A stretch of 64,000 bases of DNA from Kitasatospora mediocidica KCTC 9733 (GTDB lineage: Bacteria > Actinomycetota > Actinomycetes > Streptomycetales > Streptomycetaceae). This document shows, piece by piece, positions 48,221 to 57,846 of this stretch. The stretch is taken from positions 682,001 to 746,000 of the forward strand of contig NZ_JQLN01000005.1 of assembly GCF_000744225.1 (NCBI RefSeq), written 5' to 3'. The notes below the pieces were generated by a model, which was not told where the DNA came from, did not search any database, and saw nothing but the letters and a program-made list of their open reading frames with translations. How positions within the stretch are numbered: position 1 is the stretch's first letter; every line of letters begins with the position of its first letter. Both the position numbers and the translations under genes were made by a program.

Positions 48221-49231
48221 GTGAGCGCCGTGTACATCGCCCTGCTGTTGGTCCTGATCGCCGTGTCGTCAGCCGTCCTCGTCCGTGTACGCGGTCTCTC
48301 CCGCCAGTTCGACGAAATCCGGACCGCTGCCGCGGCCCCCACCACCGCCGCCGCCACCGCCGTGGACGAGGCGGCGATACGCCGCGCCGTCACCGAGGCG
48401 CTGGCCGCCGACCGCGAGCGCGAGATCGTCGAGGCGCGGGCGTTCTGGGCGGAGCAGGAGGCCCGCGCGGCCGAGGACGAGCCGCTGCTGGACACGCCGT
48501 TCGGCGCCGGCCCCGAGGAGCCGGGCGTCAACCTGAGCGGCCTCGGCAGCCTGCACGGGCTCGGGCCGGTGGAGAGCTGGCCGGTCTTCTTCCCGCGCCC
48601 GATCGGTCCGCACGACGCCGCGGACAGCGCCGGCACCATGGACCCGGAGTTCGGCGAGGCGCTGCGGTCGGCGCTGGAGGACCTGATCAGCGACAGCGGG
48701 CCGCTCGGCGCGGCCGGCGGCCACCCGGTGACGGGCGGCGGGGCTCCGGTCGGCTCGGCACCGGGCGAGACGGGCTCCGGCGAGGCGCGTGCCCGCCGGG
48801 AGGCCGACCTGCTGGCCACCGGCCTGGACGCCGGGCTGCTCGACCCCGAGCCGGCCGTGGAGGCCGCACCGGTCGCCGCTCCCGACCCGCGCCGGCACCC
48901 CTCGCACCCCGACTTCGTGCCGAGCCAGACCCCGTCCCGCGACTGGACCGACACCAAGCTGACCGCGCTGGCCGAGGAAGGCGTCGCGCTCACCGACGTC
49001 CGCCCGGGCCCGCTGGGCACCCTGGACGTCTACGCCTTCGCCGACGGCACCACCCTGTGCGTGGCCCCCGGCGACCGGGAGGCGGCCTACCGGCTGATCG
49101 ACGCGGTCCGGGCCGGCGAGGACGTCCGGCTGCTGGGCGGCTCGCGGTTCTCCGGCTCGTACTCGCTGACCTTCTCCACCGACGAGGAGGCCGTCTACGT
49201 GCTGGCCGACCGCGTGGTGGCCAGCATCTGA
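48221..49231 (+). CDS. Membrane-anchored protein with conserved C-terminal domain
   Basis: A 336-residue protein. One N-terminal helix (residues 3-22) followed by a charged, Ala-rich, probably coiled-coil region (AIRRAVTEALAADREREIVE), a Gly/Pro-rich linker, and a compact C-terminal domain of about 85 residues (PLGTLDVYAFADGTTLCVAPGD). GTG start with AAGGAG upstream. Family not recognised; the anchor and coil suggest an envelope-linked scaffold. Confidence 0.7.
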   Translation: MSAVYIALLLVLIAVSSAVLVRVRGLSRQFDEIRTAAAAPTTAAATAVDEAAIRRAVTEALAADREREIVEARAFWAEQEARAAEDEPLLDTPFGAGPEEPGVNLSGLGSLHGLGPVESWPVFFPRPIGPHDAADSAGTMDPEFGEALRSALEDLISDSGPLGAAGGHPVTGGGAPVGSAPGETGSGEARARREADLLATGLDAGLLDPEPAVEAAPVAAPDPRRHPSHPDFVPSQTPSRDWTDTKLTALAEEGVALTDVRPGPLGTLDVYAFADGTTLCVAPGDREAAYRLIDAVRAGEDVRLLGGSRFSGSYSLTFSTDEEAVYVLADRVVASI

Positions 49232-49262
49232 GCGAGCCCCCGCAGCACCCGCCCTTCCCGCC

Positions 49263-49643
49263 CTACCCGCAGAGTTTCCCGACGGCGCCCACCGCCGCGA
49301 CCGCTCCCGCCAGGAGCCCGGCCGCGGTGGACCGGGCGCCGTCCGTCGTGGGGACCGGCTCGTCGCCCGCCCGGACGGCCAGCGCGGCCGCCAGGTCGTG
49401 GCCGGCCACCGCGAGCTGGTCGCCGACCGCGAACGGGCCCGCGGCGGTCATGGCGCGCGGCACGGCGTCCGCGCCCTCCTCCAGCAGCTGCGCGGCGGCC
49501 GCCAGTTCGCGGGCCAGCGCGAGGCCCGCGGCGGCCCGCGAGGCGTGTCCGGGGACGGCGCCGAGCAGGCGGCTCTGCGACATCGAGCGGAAACGATCCG
49601 CCAGTCGGTCGACGGCTTCCAGCAGGGTGGTGGCTTCGGGCAT
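49263..49643 (-). CDS. Small Ala-rich helical protein
   Basis: A 126-residue all-alpha protein (EAVDRLADRFRSMSQSRLLG at residues 9-28 and an Ala-rich C-terminus). No helix is long enough for a membrane span except a weak one at the end (AAGLLAGAVAAVGAVG). No ribosome site is obvious. Convergent with the membrane-anchored protein. Unrecognised. Confidence 0.55.
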   Translation of the reverse strand: MPEATTLLEAVDRLADRFRSMSQSRLLGAVPGHASRAAAGLALARELAAAAQLLEEGADAVPRAMTAAGPFAVGDQLAVAGHDLAAALAVRAGDEPVPTTDGARSTAAGLLAGAVAAVGAVGKLCG

Positions 49644-49670
49644 ACCGCGAGGGTATCCAGCCGGGGTCCG

Positions 49671-49718
49671 CGGACGGTGAAGGGCCCCGGAGCGGTCTCC
49701 GGGGCCCTTCACCGTCCG
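49671..49718 (-). terminator. Terminator of the Bax-inhibitor-1 gene
   Basis: A perfect 22-bp stem with a CGGT loop, 15 bases past the stop of the minus-strand gene. Confidence 0.85.
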
Positions 49719-49732
49719 TGCGGCGGGACGGG

Positions 49733-50587
49733 TCAGTCGTCGCCGCGCAGGATCGCGATCAGCCGCAGCATCTCCAGGTAGATCCAGACCAGCGACAGGG
49801 TCAGCCCGAACGCGGCCCGCCAGGACTCGCGCTGCGGGGCGCCGCCCCGGATCGCCTCCTCGATCGACGCGAAGTCGAGCGAGAGGAAGAACGCGCCGAG
49901 ACCGACCCCGACGATGCCGACCAGGATGCCCAGCGGACCCGAGTTCAGCCCCATCGAGGCGCCGAACACCGAGGCCACCACGTTGACCAGCATCAGCAGC
50001 AGGAAGCCGACGGCGACGGCCATGCCGATCCGGGTGTAGCGGGCGGTGACCCGGATCCGGCCGCTGCGGTAGGCGACCAGCATCCCCGCGAAGACCGCGG
50101 CGGTGCCCAGCACCGCCTGGATCGCGATGCCCGGCCACACGGTGTTGAAGACCTGGGTGACGGCCCCCAGGAAAAAGCCCTCCAGGGCCGCGTAAAGCAG
50201 GATCAGCGGCGGGCTGACGCTCCGCCGGAAGCTGATCACCAGGCCGACCACAAAAGCCGCCAGGGCGGCCCCCATGGCCACGCCGACGCCGGCGTTCGGC
50301 AGGGCGAACCACGCGACGGCGCCGGTGGCCACCAGCGTGAGCAGGGTCAGGCCGGTCCGGGCGACCACGTCGTCCATGGTCATCCGGCCGGTGTCGACCG
50401 GGCCCGCCGAGGGGGCGTTGTACAGCTGCTCCAGCTGCTCGGCGGTGAGCCGGCTGCCGTACGGGTTCTGCGCGCCGGGCTGCTGCCCGTACGGCGCGGC
50501 CTGCTGCTGCGGTGTGCCGAAGCCGGCGTAGCCGGTCCCGCGGGTGAACGACCCGTCCCGCGAGAAGACCGGGTTGCTGCTCCTCAT
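49733..50587 (-). CDS. Bax-inhibitor-1 / YccA-family membrane protein
   Basis: A 284-residue protein: a Gln/Pro/Gly-rich N-terminal cytoplasmic segment (about 1-75) followed by seven membrane helices and the BI-1 acidic C-terminal motif region (LSLDFASIEEAIRGGAP). Actinobacterial members carry this N-terminal extension. GGAGG lies 8 bases before the ATG. It may act as a proton/calcium leak or stress protein; the role in bacteria is not settled. Confidence 0.92.
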   Translation of the reverse strand: MRSSNPVFSRDGSFTRGTGYAGFGTPQQQAAPYGQQPGAQNPYGSRLTAEQLEQLYNAPSAGPVDTGRMTMDDVVARTGLTLLTLVATGAVAWFALPNAGVGVAMGAALAAFVVGLVISFRRSVSPPLILLYAALEGFFLGAVTQVFNTVWPGIAIQAVLGTAAVFAGMLVAYRSGRIRVTARYTRIGMAVAVGFLLLMLVNVVASVFGASMGLNSGPLGILVGIVGVGLGAFFLSLDFASIEEAIRGGAPQRESWRAAFGLTLSLVWIYLEMLRLIAILRGDD

Positions 50588-50778
50588 GACGCTTTCCTCC
50601 CAGGGCGGCACGTCACCACCCACGCTCCAACAGTAATGTGTTGGCAAAGGAAAGCCCGTACGCCGCGAGGATGATCCCGCAGGGCAGCACGAAGCGCCTG
50701 ATCGGGAGAGGGTGAAGGGGAGCCTGCGGCACGCGAGGTGACGTCGCACTGTTCAGGTGACGAGGTCCTGACGGACCA

Positions 50779-50863
50779 TGGTGCCCGGAGCCGGACTCGA
50801 ACCGGCACGGCCTCGCGGCCAAGCAGTTTTAAGCTGCCCGTGTCTGCGTTCCACCATCCGGGC
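50779..50863 (-). tRNA. bldA: tRNA-Leu (anticodon UAA), the bldA tRNA
   Basis: On the minus strand the acceptor GCCCGGA pairs with TCCGGGC, followed by A and an encoded CCA (50779-50781). The D-stem (GTG/CAC), the anticodon stem GGCAG/CTGCT and the loop CTTAAAA give anticodon TAA (50829-50831). A long variable arm (class II) and T-arm GCCGG-TTCGAGT-CCGGC confirm Leu. In streptomycetes this is the only tRNA reading UUA and it controls development and antibiotic genes. None of the genes I called shows an in-frame TTA on a scan by eye. Confidence 0.95.
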
Positions 50864-50967
50864 GTGAACCGCTCCGCCCCTGTGCGGGCTACCCCCGAGC
50901 CTAGTCGTCCGGATCCCTCTTGCGCATGCTCCCAGGCAGGGAAGTTGTCATGTTTCCTTGCCATCTG

Positions 50968-51045
50968 ACGAACAGTTCGTGATTTGGCCACCCCTTCGAC
51001 AAGATCCGGCCAGCGGCGACATTACCGTTCGATTGACCGGTAATG
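50968..51045. promoter_or_regulatory. Two palindromic elements upstream of bldA
   Basis: ACGAACAGTTCGT (50968-50980, odd palindrome) and CATTACCG-N10-CGGTAATG (51020-51045). They lie about 105-180 bases upstream of the tRNA on its strand and before the terminator of ndh, so they could serve the bldA promoter. No clear -35/-10 pair was recognised. Confidence 0.35.
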
Positions 51046-51063
51046 ACGGACCATCAATTAACG

Positions 51064-51109
51064 AAAAAAGGCCCCGGGCCCGATGGTCTTCCCATCGGGC
51101 CCGGGGCCT
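51064..51109 (-). terminator. Rho-independent terminator of the NDH-2 gene
   Basis: A perfect 18-bp stem (AGGCCCCGGGCCCGATGG and complement), 5-base loop, followed on the minus strand by TTTTTT: one of the few classical terminators with a U-tract in this window. Confidence 0.85.
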
Positions 51110-51234
51110 CTTCTGCTGCTGTACTCCGCCCGGTCGCACGGCCGGCTGAGCACCACGGAGGTCGTGGTCCGGCAACGCTGCCGGGCGGAGAGCCTCCGAC
51201 TCACATCCCGGCGATCGGCGCCGGGATCAGTCGC

Positions 51235-52614
51235 TTACTTGCTGGTGGCGAGTTCCTTGTCCGCGGTGGCCGCCGCGGGCTTGGCCTCGACCGGCTTCGG
51301 AGCGGGAGCAGCGGCCTCCTGGAAGGCGCCGAACGGCTTCTCCATCTCCGACAGGCCGACGACCTCGCGCTTGAGGAACATCGCCAGCGTCCAGTCGGTG
51401 AAGACCCGGACCTTGCGGTTCATGGTCGGCACCCGGCTGCCGTGGTACAGGCGGTGGAACCACCAGGCCGGACGGCCCTTCAGCTTGTACTTGCCGAAGA
51501 GGATCGCCACGCCCTTGTGCAGGCCGAGACCGGCCACCGCACCGAGGTTCTTGTGCTTGTACTGGGCCTGCGGGAAGCCCCGCATGCCGGAGATCACGTT
51601 GTCGCCGAGCACGATCGCCTGACGCACCGCGTGCTGGGCGTTCGGCGGGCACCAGGCGCCCTCGCCGACGGCGAGGTCGGGCACCTGGGCGTTGTCGCCG
51701 GCGGCCCAGACGTAGTCGAAGCCCTGGACCTGAAGGGTCGGCGAGGTGTCCACGTGGCCACGCGGGCCCAGCGGCAGGCCGAAGTGGTTCAGCACCGGGT
51801 TGGGCTTGACGCCCGCCGTCCACACGATGGTGGAGGCATCGGCCTCGACGCCGTTCTTCAGCACGACGTGCTGGTCGACGCAGGAGTCCATCGAGGTCTC
51901 GATGTAGATCTCGATGTTGCGCTCTTCGAGCTTCTCCTTGGTCCACAGACCGAGGTCCGGGCCCATCTCCGGGAGGATCCGGTTGGCCGCCTCGACCAGG
52001 ATGAACCGCATGTCATCCCGGCTGACGGTCTTGTAGATCTTCGCGGCGTCGCGCGCCATGTCCTCGACCTCGGCGATGGTCTCGACGCCGGCGAAGCCGC
52101 CGCCGATGACCACGAAGGTGAGGGCCTTGCGACGGACGTCCTGGTCCGCGGTGGACTCGGCCTTGTCCAGCTGGGCGAGGACGTGGTTACGGAGGCTGAT
52201 GGCCTCCTCCACGGTCTTCATCCCGATGCCGTGCTCCGCCAGACCCGGGATCGGGAAGGTGCGGGAGACCGAGCCGGTCGCGACGACCAGGTAGTCGAAG
52301 GGCAGCTCGTAGGAGTCGCCGGCCGGCGGCGCGATGGTGGCGACCTTGCGGGCGTGGTCCACACCGGTCACATGACCGGTGAGCACCTCCGCCTTCTTCA
52401 GGGCGCTGCGCAGGGGCGCGACGAGGTTGCGAGGCGCGACGTTGCCGCCGGCCGCCTCGGGAAGGAAGGGCAGGTACGTCATGTACGACCGCGGGTCGAC
52501 GACCGTGACGGTCGCCTCTCCGTAACGCATCTTCTTGAGGATGCGCATCGCGGCATACAGGCCGACGTAACCACCGCCGACAATGAGGATGCGAGGACGC
52601 TCCGTGGTGCTCAT
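51235..52614 (-). CDS. ndh: Type II NADH dehydrogenase
   Basis: A 459-residue flavoprotein. FAD motif VGGGYVGLYAA (residues 12-22) and NAD motif VIGGGFAGVETIAE (about 167-180) flank WTAGVKPNP and the AAGD FAD-binding block (WAAGDNAQVP). The tail is amphipathic with an Ala/Pro/Lys-rich end. It passes electrons from NADH to menaquinone without pumping protons. It stands alone, with its own terminator; two Rex-like sites lie upstream, consistent with redox control. Confidence 0.95.
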   Translation of the reverse strand: MSTTERPRILIVGGGYVGLYAAMRILKKMRYGEATVTVVDPRSYMTYLPFLPEAAGGNVAPRNLVAPLRSALKKAEVLTGHVTGVDHARKVATIAPPAGDSYELPFDYLVVATGSVSRTFPIPGLAEHGIGMKTVEEAISLRNHVLAQLDKAESTADQDVRRKALTFVVIGGGFAGVETIAEVEDMARDAAKIYKTVSRDDMRFILVEAANRILPEMGPDLGLWTKEKLEERNIEIYIETSMDSCVDQHVVLKNGVEADASTIVWTAGVKPNPVLNHFGLPLGPRGHVDTSPTLQVQGFDYVWAAGDNAQVPDLAVGEGAWCPPNAQHAVRQAIVLGDNVISGMRGFPQAQYKHKNLGAVAGLGLHKGVAILFGKYKLKGRPAWWFHRLYHGSRVPTMNRKVRVFTDWTLAMFLKREVVGLSEMEKPFGAFQEAAAPAPKPVEAKPAAATADKELATSK

Positions 52615-52649
52615 ATCCGAAAGTATCCAGCACCCTTCGGAGCAGCCTG

Positions 52650-52665
52650 CGTGAGGCCCGTCACA
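52650..52665. promoter_or_regulatory. Rex-like site near ndh
   Basis: CGTGAGGCCCGTCACA; on the other strand TGTGA-N6-TCACG, the Rex operator architecture (TGTGAA-N4-TTCACA) with several mismatches, 36 bases upstream of the ndh start. Confidence 0.45.
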
Positions 52666-52941
52666 GATGCCTGGACACCCCGTGCTACACTACGCGGCCC
52701 CGAAACCGGGCACGCGGACGCCGCTGCGGGTCGCTCGCCGACCGATACGGATGTTTGGATTCCGTCGCCCCTGCTGAGCAGCAACGATCGTTGGCGCGGC
52801 AGGGTTCCCGCGCACCATTTCGATTCCACCGGCCGAGCCGGAGCCTGGCCTGGGATCCATCGGCCGGGGCGCCGCGGTGGCCTTCGGTCACCCAATCCGG
52901 ACGGACCGGACAGCGGACTGCGACAAAAGGGCCCGACTTCA

Positions 52942-52957
52942 TGTGAAGAAATTCACG
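52942..52957. promoter_or_regulatory. Second, stronger Rex-like site upstream of ndh
   Basis: TGTGAAGAAATTCACG, a near-perfect match to TGTGAA-N4-TTCACA (one end mismatch), in the 428-bp gap between ppx and ndh. No gene is evident in this gap. Confidence 0.55.
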
Positions 52958-52985
52958 AAGTTTCTCGCGACACCGGCCCGAGCAG

Positions 52986-53021
52986 TCGGCCCCGAGGACG
53001 TGGAACGCCTCTCGGGGCCGA
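52986..53021 (-). terminator. Terminator of the ppx operon
   Basis: An 11-bp stem (TCGGCCCCGAG and complement) with a 14-base loop, 22 bases past the Ppx/GppA stop. Confidence 0.6.
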
Positions 53022-53042
53022 TCAGGTAAGGGGCTTGGAGCC

Positions 53043-53984
53043 TCAGACGGCTGTACTCCAGGCAATGCCGTCGAGGATGTCGTGCTCGCTGACGACCAGC
53101 TCGGCGGCGCCGGTCCGCTCCATGATCGAGAGCAGCACCAGGGCGCCCGCCGCGATCACGTCGACCCGTCCGGGGTGCATCACCGGGATCGCCGCGCGCT
53201 CGGCGTGCGTGGAGCTCAGCAGCCGGCCGGTGACCTCGCGGACCTGCGCCAGGCTGATCCGGGCGTGGTGGACCGCCTCGGAGTCGTACGCGGGCAGCTC
53301 CAGCGCGATGGCGGCCACCGTGGTCGCCGTGCCGGCCAGGCCGACCAGCGTGGCCGCCTCGGTCAGCGGGACCACCTCGGCGGCCTGGTTGAGCGCCGCC
53401 TTGATGTCGGCCTTGGCGGCCGAGATCTGACCGAGCGTGGGGATCTCGGTCCCGGCGAAGTGCCGTTCCGTCAGCCGGACGCAGCCGATGTCCACCGAGC
53501 GGGCGGCCCGCACCTCGTCGGTGCCCAGCACGAACTCGGTCGAGCCGCCGCCCAGGTCGAAGACCAGGTAAGGCGCGGCGAAGGCCTCGCCGGTCAGCTC
53601 CTTGGTGGCGCCGGTGAAGGAGAGCCGGGCCTCCTCGTCGCCGCTCACCACCTCGGGCTCGACGCCCAGGATCTCCTTGACGCCCCGGGTGAACTCCGCG
53701 CTGTTCTCGGCGTCCCGGGAGGCACTGGTGGCGACGAAGCGGATCCGCTCCGGGCCGATCCCGTGCCCGGCGATGACCGCGGCGTACTCGCGGCAGGCCG
53801 CGAAGGTGCGCTCCAGCGCCTCGGGGGCCAGCCGGCCGGTGCGGTCGACGTCCTGGCCGAGGCGGACGATCAGCATCCGCCGGTCCAGGTCCGTGATGGC
53901 ACCGGTGGCCGGGTCCAGGTCGGCGATCAGCAGACGGATCGAGTTGGTGCCGCAGTCGACCGCGGCCACCCGGGTGCTCGTCAC
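53043..53984 (-). CDS. Exopolyphosphatase / pppGpp phosphatase (Ppx/GppA family)
   Basis: A 313-residue ASKHA-fold phosphatase. Phosphate-binding DCGTNSIRLL (residues 10-19) and VFDLGGGSTEF (about 145), with the acidic GDEEARLSF motif between. It removes phosphate from polyphosphate or the 5' gamma phosphate of pppGpp. It lacks the C-terminal HD domain of E. coli Ppx, the short actinobacterial form. GTG start overlapping the DUF501 stop by 4 bases, translationally coupled. Confidence 0.92.
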   Translation of the reverse strand: MTSTRVAAVDCGTNSIRLLIADLDPATGAITDLDRRMLIVRLGQDVDRTGRLAPEALERTFAACREYAAVIAGHGIGPERIRFVATSASRDAENSAEFTRGVKEILGVEPEVVSGDEEARLSFTGATKELTGEAFAAPYLVFDLGGGSTEFVLGTDEVRAARSVDIGCVRLTERHFAGTEIPTLGQISAAKADIKAALNQAAEVVPLTEAATLVGLAGTATTVAAIALELPAYDSEAVHHARISLAQVREVTGRLLSSTHAERAAIPVMHPGRVDVIAAGALVLLSIMERTGAAELVVSEHDILDGIAWSTAV

Positions 53985-54664
53985 TTCTCGTCCTCCTGAG
54001 GGGTCTGCGCCGCCTGCGCGGCCTGCTCGCTCTGCTCGGCCTGCTCGGCCTGTCGCTTGGCGGCCCGCTCGTCCGCCTTGCGCTGCTTGGCGGCGATCAC
54101 GGCGTCGTGGTCCACGACCTTCTCCCGCTGCCGCTCCAGCACCTCGGCGCTGGCGGCGACCTCCTCCTCACTCACGCACGGCCCCTTGCGCCACCACTGC
54201 GGCAGCATCTCCAGCGCCTCGTCACCCAGCGGGTTGACGCCGGGTCCGGCGGCCAGCGAGTGGCCGACCAGCACGTGCAGGCACTTCACCCGATCCGGCA
54301 TCCCACCGGCCGAGGGGAAGCCCTCCAGCACCTCGATGGCGTCCCGGCGGGCGATGTAGTCCTCGTGCGCCCGCTGGTAGCCGGCGGCCAGTTCGGGATC
54401 CTCGGCGAGCCGGGCCGTCTGGTCCTTCATCACCCCGTCCGCCTCCAGGGTGCCGATCAGCGAGGCGGCCTTGGGGCAGGTCAGGTAGTAGAGGGTCGGG
54501 AACGGGGTGCCGTCGGGCAGCCGGGGCGCGGTCTCCACGACGTCCGGGTTGCCGCAGGGGCAGCGGTGGGCGACGGCCCGGGTGCCGCGCGGGACGCGGC
54601 CGAGCTGGGCCGCGACGGCGGCGAGGTCGCGGTCGGCGACCGGCGGGGTGGGGTCAGTGGTCAT
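53981..54664 (-). CDS. DUF501 protein
   Basis: A 227-residue protein with HRCPCGNPDVVET (Cys pair), PTLYYLTCP and FPSAGGMPDRVKCLHVLVGHSLA, the conserved DUF501 blocks rich in Cys and His. The C-terminus is a Lys/Gln/Ala-rich coil (RKADERAAKRQAEQAE). The family always sits between ftsB-like and ppx genes in actinobacteria; function unknown. Confidence 0.9.
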   Translation of the reverse strand: MTTDPTPPVADRDLAAVAAQLGRVPRGTRAVAHRCPCGNPDVVETAPRLPDGTPFPTLYYLTCPKAASLIGTLEADGVMKDQTARLAEDPELAAGYQRAHEDYIARRDAIEVLEGFPSAGGMPDRVKCLHVLVGHSLAAGPGVNPLGDEALEMLPQWWRKGPCVSEEEVAASAEVLERQREKVVDHDAVIAAKQRKADERAAKRQAEQAEQSEQAAQAAQTPQEDEK

Positions 54665-54679
54665 CGGGGTGCTGTCTTC

Positions 54680-55156
54680 TCAGGGAGCGGGGGCGGGGGC
54701 AGGAGCGGGGGCGGAGGCAGGGGCGGGACCGGCGACGGGGGCCGCGGTGTCGGCCGCGTCGACGGAGTCCCAGACGACCGAGTACCAGGGCTTGGCCGCC
54801 TTGGCGGGCTGCGAACCACCGGGCGCCGCGAGCGGCTTGCCGGCGGCCGAGGGAGCCGGGTCGACCGAGACGAACGGCGTCTCGCCGGGGAGCGCGTAGT
54901 GCAGCCGCTCGCGGGCCTGCGCCTTGACGTAGCTGGGGTCCTGCCAGCGGGCCCGCTCCCTGGTCAGCTGCTCCACCTGCTGCCGGACCTGTTCGGCCTT
55001 GACCCGCTGGTCGGCGATGTCGGAGCGCTGGGAGAGGAACTGACGGGTCGGGTAGGCGAGGATCGCCACCAGCGAGCAGAGCACCAGGACGAGCACGGTG
55101 GCCCGGCTGGTGAAGCGCGGCCGTACGGTCAGACCCGGGAACTTCCAGCCTGCCAT
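54680..55156 (-). CDS. Septum formation initiator (FtsB/DivIC family)
   Basis: A 158-residue bitopic protein: short cytoplasmic N-terminus, a membrane helix (about 19-37), a periplasmic-type coiled coil (DIADQRVKAEQVRQQVEQL) and the family block ARERLHYALPGETPF. The C-terminal tail (Ala/Pro repeats) is a low-complexity extension. Acts with FtsL/FtsQ at division septa. Same operon as DUF501 and ppx. Confidence 0.9.
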   Translation of the reverse strand: MAGWKFPGLTVRPRFTSRATVLVLVLCSLVAILAYPTRQFLSQRSDIADQRVKAEQVRQQVEQLTRERARWQDPSYVKAQARERLHYALPGETPFVSVDPAPSAAGKPLAAPGGSQPAKAAKPWYSVVWDSVDAADTAAPVAGPAPASAPAPAPAPAP

Positions 55157-55214
55157 CGTGTCGGTTCCCCTCCGGTCGGCCGAGCTGAGCGGGGCCGTGG
55201 TCCGCCGCAGTGCG

Positions 55215-55260
55215 CCGGTGCCCCGGCCTCCACCCTACGGGGTGGAGGCCGGGGCACCGG
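55215..55260 (-). terminator. Enolase terminator
   Basis: A perfect 21-bp stem with a TACG loop between eno and ftsB-like, 22 bases past the eno stop. Confidence 0.85.
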
Positions 55261-55281
55261 TCAGGCGTGCGCGCGAGGGGG

Positions 55282-56619
<1,338 letters not shown>

Positions 56620-56790
56620 TTACGACCAGAGCCTAACCGCACCCGAGGTCGGGGCCACCCGGACCTCGGCCGCGTCTCAGCACGTGGCGGCGTACTCGCC
56701 GGTAGTTCACCTTCGACCGGGCGCCGGGGCCGATCGCGGGCGGGGTGCCCGGAGCAGTGTCCGGGGCACCCCGCCCGCGATGGCAGTGCG

Positions 56791-57639
56791 TCAGCCGAAG
56801 TGCAGGACCTGGCCGGGGAGGATCAGGTCCGGGTTCCCGCCGACGGTGGCGTGGTTGCCGTCGTAGACCGACCGCCAGCCGCCCGCGACGTGCTGGGCCT
56901 GGGCGATCGTGGAGAGCGTGTCGCCGGTGCGGACGGTGTAGGCCTGGCCGCCGGTGGTCGCGGCCGCCGGGGCGGCGGCGGGGCCGACCGGAGCGGCGGG
57001 GGCGGTGTGCGCGGCGTACTGGTTGTAGACGCTCTGGTGGCTGGTCCAGTACCAACCGCCGTTGTTCTGGTACCAGTACACGTGGCCGGCCGGGTCCCAG
57101 CCGACCCGGCCCGGGAAGCCCGGGGTGGCGGACTGCTGCTGACTCTGCGACTGCGCCTGCGGCTTCGCCGGCTTGCCCTGCTTGCTGGGCTTGCCCGGCG
57201 CGCTCGGCTTGGCCGCCGCGTCCGCGTCGGAGCTGCCGGTGTCGACCGACGCGGGCGCGCCACCGGAGGTCAGCCCGGCTTTGACCGAGCAGACCGGCCA
57301 GGCGCCCGGGCCCTGGGAGGCCAGCACCTGCTCGGCGACGGAGATCTGCTGCGCCCGGGTGGCCTGGTTGGCCTGGGCCGCGTACTGCGTGCCGCCGTAC
57401 GCCTTCCAGGTGGAGGAGGTGAACTGCAGCCCGCCGTAGAAGCCGTTCCCGGTGTTGATGGACCAGTTGCCGGTGCTCTCGCAGTCGGCCACCTTGTCCC
57501 AGGTGGAGGCGGAGGCGGCGTGCGCGCCGGTGGCGGTCAGGAGCGGCAGCGCCAGTCCGACGCCGGCCACGCCGGCGACGGCGATGGCCTTCTCGGTCTG
57601 GGTGCGACGACGATGACGGCCGGTGCCTGCAAACAGCAT
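56791..57639 (-). CDS. Rpf-like transglycosylase with LysM
   Basis: A 282-residue secreted protein: signal peptide (cleavage near AHA-ASA), a resuscitation-promoting-factor domain (WDKVADCESTGNWS with catalytic Glu54, GFYGGLQF), a central Ala/Pro/Gln-rich linker with W/Y-rich segments, and a C-terminal LysM (YTVRTGDTLSTIAQ). It cleaves peptidoglycan and promotes germination or resuscitation. A c-di-AMP riboswitch lies in the leader. Confidence 0.93.
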   Translation of the reverse strand: MLFAGTGRHRRRTQTEKAIAVAGVAGVGLALPLLTATGAHAASASTWDKVADCESTGNWSINTGNGFYGGLQFTSSTWKAYGGTQYAAQANQATRAQQISVAEQVLASQGPGAWPVCSVKAGLTSGGAPASVDTGSSDADAAAKPSAPGKPSKQGKPAKPQAQSQSQQQSATPGFPGRVGWDPAGHVYWYQNNGGWYWTSHQSVYNQYAAHTAPAAPVGPAAAPAAATTGGQAYTVRTGDTLSTIAQAQHVAGGWRSVYDGNHATVGGNPDLILPGQVLHFG

Positions 57640-57654
57640 GAAGGTGTCCCTCTC

Positions 57655-57795
57655 CGCACGCCTGCGAGGTGAGCTGTCGGGTTCGGACCGGGAGGTGGCC
57701 CGGCCGCGCTGGGCGCGGCTTCACCCCAAGCCGTGGGGAACGGCAGATAAACCTGGGTCCCCCGCCCCTGCCCAGGGTTGACTCGGCGTCCCGGT
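57655..57795 (-). ncRNA. c-di-AMP (ydaO/yuaA) riboswitch
   Basis: The leader of the Rpf-like gene contains, in order on the minus strand, GGGGGACCCAGGTTTATC, CTTGGGGTGAAGCC, CCCGGTCCGAACCCGACAG and CTCACCTCGCAGGC, the conserved blocks and spacing of actinobacterial ydaO RNAs, known in front of rpf and other wall-hydrolase genes. High c-di-AMP would turn the gene off. It ends about 20 bases before the ATG. Confidence 0.85.
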
Positions 57796-57830
57796 GCGCG
57801 GCGGGCAGGATTCGGCGTTCCGCGCCTGGG

Positions 57831-57846
57831 GTTCGCAGCTGCGAAC
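57831..57846. promoter_or_regulatory. 16-bp perfect palindrome upstream of the riboswitch
   Basis: GTTCGCAGCTGCGAAC, self-complementary, about 35 bases 5' of the riboswitch on the Rpf-like gene side, between promoter and leader or within the promoter. Confidence 0.35.

Noticed and set aside
50968..50980. LexA (SOS) box
   Set aside because: The actinobacterial box is CGAAC-N4-GTTCG; here the spacing is 1 base.
50584..50991. A minus-strand protein overlapping bldA
   Set aside because: It reads through the tRNA gene and has no ribosome site or motif.
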